Shown here: positions 60,925 through 64,000 of the stretch, piece after piece
How the letters are laid out: each line of letters starts with the position of its first letter
Numbering within the stretch: the stretch's first letter is position 1
Source: Leishmania donovani
Taxonomy: Eukaryota > Euglenozoa > Kinetoplastea > Trypanosomatida > Trypanosomatidae
Assembly (NCBI RefSeq): GCF_000227135.1
Contig: NC_018240.1
Span: 246,956-310,955, forward strand
Direction: 5' to 3'
DNA length: 64,000 nucleotides
Notes under the pieces: model-generated
What the model was told of the DNA's origin: nothing
Seen by the model: only the letters and a program-made list of their open reading frames with translations
The model's database searches: none
Position numbers and translations under genes: made by a program

Positions 60925-62246
60925 CGTGTGCGCGTGCGTGTGCCGCTGCACCCCCTCCACCCTACCCCTGCTTTTACGCCCTCGACTCTACAGCGCCGTG
61001 GGTCTCGGCGCGTTGCTCCCTCCGCTATGGAAGGCAGACGATCTTGCGCCTGCTGTGTAGGTGTAGATGTGTGCGGGTGCTTGTGGAGGGTGAGGTGGAC
61101 CGTGGCCGTGGTGACGAGGTTAAGAGGTGCACATACTTACCACTGTTGAGGGCGCCCGGAGGCGCCAGAGGAAGAGGGGGTGGGGAGGCTCTCAAGAGGA
61201 CAGCTTTCACAGACGTTGCTTCATCAGGACCAGCGCTTGCCATCCTGCTTCTCGTATCACGCGTGTGTCTGCCATCCGAGCTGCTCAAGGCCACGCAAAG
61301 GAAGAGGGCAAGAGAGCGCTGAGTGACCGGCGCCCTTGCATCTGCCTCCGGCTGTCCTCCCTTAACCCCCCCCTCCACCGCCCCCGCCGCCGCGCCCACA
61401 TGAATACTTCGGCAACCGACGTGGAAGCGTCAACAGTTATCATGACCACATGCACAAGCCACAGCCACACACACACATACACACACGGTGCCTGTGTGTG
61501 TATGTGGCCTCGCGAAGCTTTCGTATATATGTAGTTTGCTGTGCATTCTTTTTACCGTGCGGGCTTCCTTATAAGCTTGAAGGAGGAGAGAGTGTGTTGG
61601 GTGGTGGCGGCGGCCCCATTCTGCAACGCGATGCAGTTGTGCATCTGCCCACAACCACAGACACACACAGACACACACACACACACACATACCCGAGAGA
61701 CGCATGACATGCATTACGCAGACAACCACACGAAAGCGAGCGAGCGAGAGGAAAGCGCAGCGGCACGTTGCTGGAGCACAACAAAATCAAGCGCGCGCAC
61801 ACACGCACACTGCCGTATTGATGTAAATCCTCACGACGCGGAGGAAACAGAATGAGGGGGAGGGGGCCGCCCGCCACCTCCGTAAGAGGAAACCGTCTCG
61901 CCAAAGAGTCAGATCCACCCCATAATCACAAGACAGAGTCGCTCACAAGATGTCCAAGGACAGCCAGCCTTACCGCCGCTACATCGCCACAGCCCATACA
62001 CAGTGCTGCCAACGGGAGCAGACGAAGGCTTCTGGACAAGCCAGACATACAGGCAGAAACACCGGGGAGGGGATATGCAGGAGCATCGTACGCTGCAACG
62101 TCATCCGCCCGTCATCCCTTCCCTTCCCCTCCGCCCGCCCCCGTACACACACTAGCTTTTATCTTCATCCATCGCCGCCGGCATTCGCAACCCACCCGCT
62201 CCTTCCAGCGGAAGGCGGCGGCGGGGAGGGGGGTGGTACACTGCGC
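60925..62246. other. Spacer, 1.3 kb, no gene seen
   Basis: Contains purine-rich sequence at 61163-61190 (pyrimidine tract in sense, possible splice signal for the katanin-like gene), a short (CA)n near 61467-61487, and a CA array at 61661-61689 with one G interruption. (GC)-rich alternation lies near 61791-61810. Confidence 0.65.
61661..61689. repeat. (AC)n microsatellite with one interruption
   Basis: Twenty-nine bases of AC repeat with a single CAGAC break. Confidence 0.92.
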
Positions 62247-64000
62247 TTACGCCTTGGGCAGCTTCGTCTCCATAACCGGGGCAAGCGTGACGAGATCGGC
62301 CAGCACCCACTTGTGCGATTGGTCCATGTACATGCACATGAGCTTGCGCGTCGCCGGCGGGGTCTGCGAGACGTCATCCGGGATGCCGATCATACGCCCA
62401 ATCGCCTTGGAAAACATGAACTCCACCGGCTTCCCTGTCACCATGCGCATAAAGAAGTCGAGAAAGCTCGCCAGCGGCTTCGGGCTGTTCGACGCGAACA
62501 CGCGCGCCGCCGCGATGCGCTCGTACTCGTTCTCGTAGCCGACGATGCGCTTGTAGAACCACTCAAAGTTGTAGGCGAACCGCTCCGGTGGCACGACAAC
62601 GTCCACGGTGAGCAGTGCGCAGGCATGGGCCGAGGCAGGAATCGGCGGCAGCATATTGCCGTTCACCTTGATGTACACAGAGTGCGCCTCCTCCTCCTCC
62701 TCCGAGCTTTCTTTGGGCGCTGCCGTCTTCGCGGTGACCTCGTCAGGCACCGCTGTCTCAGCGACCGTTGCCGTGCTTGCACTCTTCGAAAAGCCTTTGG
62801 GCTTCACGCAAGTGACTTGAATGCGTGACGCGGTGCCGGGCGACTTCGCGCTATCCGCAGTTGATGCCCCGCCGGCACCAGCAGAGGCCGAATTCCCTCC
62901 ACTGTGCCTTGCCTGGTTCGCAGACGCTGCCGCTGCCGCGGCTGCGGTGCTGGCAGCCGTGGAGCCGGTCGGCGTAAGCGTGCGCGTGGCTTTGTTCACG
63001 ACGAATGTGTGCTCCTCTGCCGTGGTGCGGTGCGCGTTGGCGTCCGTGTCGGTGTGCACCTGAATCATGCCGGTGTCAAAGTCATCCTCGTCCACCTTGC
63101 CGGCCGCGTCCGCCTTCTGCGCACTCCCTGCAGCACCACTGCCGGCCACGTTTGCAGGGTCCAGCTTTCGCAGGTAGTCATTGTTGAAGGTCACGTCCAC
63201 CTCGGCGCCGATATTGTCGGAGTTAAAGTACATGCGTGCCTTGCCCAAGCGGGCGAAGATGACCAGCTTCGAGTCCAGCACGTAGTCCGCCGGCGAGGCG
63301 ATGCTGCTCAGGTTCACCTGCTTGTCTTTATGCAGAAGCCAAATCTTGAAGATGGACTCCGCCAAGTGCCGCGAGACAGGGATGAGGGAGACGATCGTAG
63401 AGACAACGCTACGAACGAGCGAGTCCTGCAGCTTCGTCTTGGTAGAGGAAGAGGAGTCGTCCTTGCCGTCCGCCTCCGCTTTCGACGCCAGCAATGCCGC
63501 CGCCGCGTCGCAGCGACTCTCGGGCTTAAACTCCTTGTCTAGCAGCTTCGCCGCCTCATGCGCGGCGGCAATCATCTTGGTCGACTCGGTCCTCCCTGCC
63601 AGCGGCTGCACGTGCTCGAGAAAGGAGCTGATGACGACGGCGAGGCTGTAGTAGGCCTGCTTCGCACCGATGAGAAACTCCTCCTGGGTGCAGCCGTTGA
63701 CGCTCTTGGAGAAATTGTTGAAGGCGCGCACCAGCTCGTCGTCCTCGGTGAGCTTGATACCAATGGTGCGGATGCCAGAGGTGGCAGCACCGCCGCCGTT
63801 CGCCGCTGCCGCGGAGAGCTGCTCTTGCTGCTCCACGCTGCCTTGCGCACGGGTGGCGGCGCCGGCATTATTTTCGTTGGCTGCGAAATATCGTACCGCC
63901 TTGGCGGTCGCCGTGCGGGGTGTCGTGGACACTGCTGCCGCCGCAGCTTGCTTGCCCTTGCCAGCACTGCCCTTTTCCTCCCCACTACGGGACGCGTAGC
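62247..64000 (-). CDS. Hypothetical protein, N-terminus beyond the right edge
   Basis: The frame is open to the right edge with no ATG before residue ASRSGEEKGSAGKGKQAAAA at the border, so the true start is outside. About 584 residues are visible, ending at TAA 62247. After a low-complexity start there is a helical domain from about 75 to 230 (DDELVRAFNNFSKSVNGCTQ, YYSLAVVISSFLEHVQPLAG, LVRSVVSTIVSLIPVSRHLA, ESIFKIWLLHKDKQVNLSSI). A beta-rich segment follows (LVIFARLGKARMYFNSDNIG, AEVDVTFNNDYLRKL), then an Ala/Ser linker and a C-terminal ordered block (FAYNFEWFYKRIVGYENEYE, FLDFFMRMVTGKPVEFMFSK). No signal peptide, membrane helix or catalytic motif is visible in this part. I do not recognise the family. 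Confidence 0.85.
   Translation of the reverse strand, partial: YASRSGEEKGSAGKGKQAAAAAVSTTPRTATAKAVRYFAANENNAGAATRAQGSVEQQEQLSAAAANGGGAATSGIRTIGIKLTEDDELVRAFNNFSKSVNGCTQEEFLIGAKQAYYSLAVVISSFLEHVQPLAGRTESTKMIAAAHEAAKLLDKEFKPESRCDAAAALLASKAEADGKDDSSSSTKTKLQDSLVRSVVSTIVSLIPVSRHLAESIFKIWLLHKDKQVNLSSIASPADYVLDSKLVIFARLGKARMYFNSDNIGAEVDVTFNNDYLRKLDPANVAGSGAAGSAQKADAAGKVDEDDFDTGMIQVHTDTDANAHRTTAEEHTFVVNKATRTLTPTGSTAASTAAAAAAASANQARHSGGNSASAGAGGASTADSAKSPGTASRIQVTCVKPKGFSKSASTATVAETAVPDEVTAKTAAPKESSEEEEEAHSVYIKVNGNMLPPIPASAHACALLTVDVVVPPERFAYNFEWFYKRIVGYENEYERIAAARVFASNSPKPLASFLDFFMRMVTGKPVEFMFSKAIGRMIGIPDDVSQTPPATRKLMCMYMDQSHKWVLADLVTLAPVMETKLPKA

Noticed and set aside
7764..61689. CRISPR-like or direct-repeat arrays
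   Set aside because: All repeated tracts are simple di- or trinucleotide microsatellites without unique spacers, in a eukaryotic setting.

Overview
The window looks like a nuclear chromosome segment of a kinetoplastid, most likely Leishmania or a close relative (Leishmaniinae). Four things point that way. All 16 genes I accept are single-exon and lie on the minus strand. The genes are long, GC-rich and full of Ala/Ser/Gly/Gln runs. The spacers (0.5-4 kb) are packed with (CA)n, (TA)n, (AGC)n and purine-rich tracts that read as pyrimidine tracts in the sense RNA. Several products are typical eukaryotic organelle, flagellar or cytoskeletal proteins. This is the layout of one polycistronic unit transcribed right to left, with mRNAs resolved by trans-splicing and polyadenylation. 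I see no strand switch, tRNA, rRNA, transposon or CRISPR array.

Layout from right (upstream) to left: 64000-62247, hypothetical protein missing its N-terminus; 60924-59227, LisH-AAA katanin p60-like 2; 58394-56943, actin-like protein; 56120-53943, Trm1 tRNA guanine-26 dimethyltransferase; 53415-52345, membrane-anchored family 25 glycosyltransferase; 51615-47047, very long coiled-coil protein with an axonemal dynein light chain (p28/AXDND1-type) domain; 45275-42810, leucine-rich-repeat protein; 41441-39648, basic Ser/Arg-rich probable nuclear protein; 38902-37868, hypothetical coiled-coil protein; 36984-34900, CCCH zinc-finger protein with poly-Q; a 4-kb spacer; 30845-29259, inactive M16 peptidase-like mitochondrial protein (bc1 core/MPP-alpha type); 27901-26858, hypothetical; 25564-22372, hypothetical interrupted by an 850-N assembly gap sitting in a tandem repeat; 19999-16502 and 15817-12107, two long hypothetical proteins; 11243-10362, LYR protein of the SDHAF3/ACN9 family; 7723-1, a protein of more than 2574 residues that runs off the left edge.

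How they work together: neighbours in such units are co-transcribed but need not share a pathway. Two themes still recur. One is microtubule/flagellum/cytoskeleton (katanin-like, actin-like and axonemal dynein light chain-domain proteins, possibly the large coiled-coil proteins). The other is mitochondrial respiration (SDHAF3-like assembly factor, M16 core-like protein). Trm1 and the CCCH protein act on RNA. The best candidates for new biology are the AXDND1-like protein, the SDHAF3 homologue with a large insertion, the giant left-edge protein, and the repeat protein hidden behind the gap.
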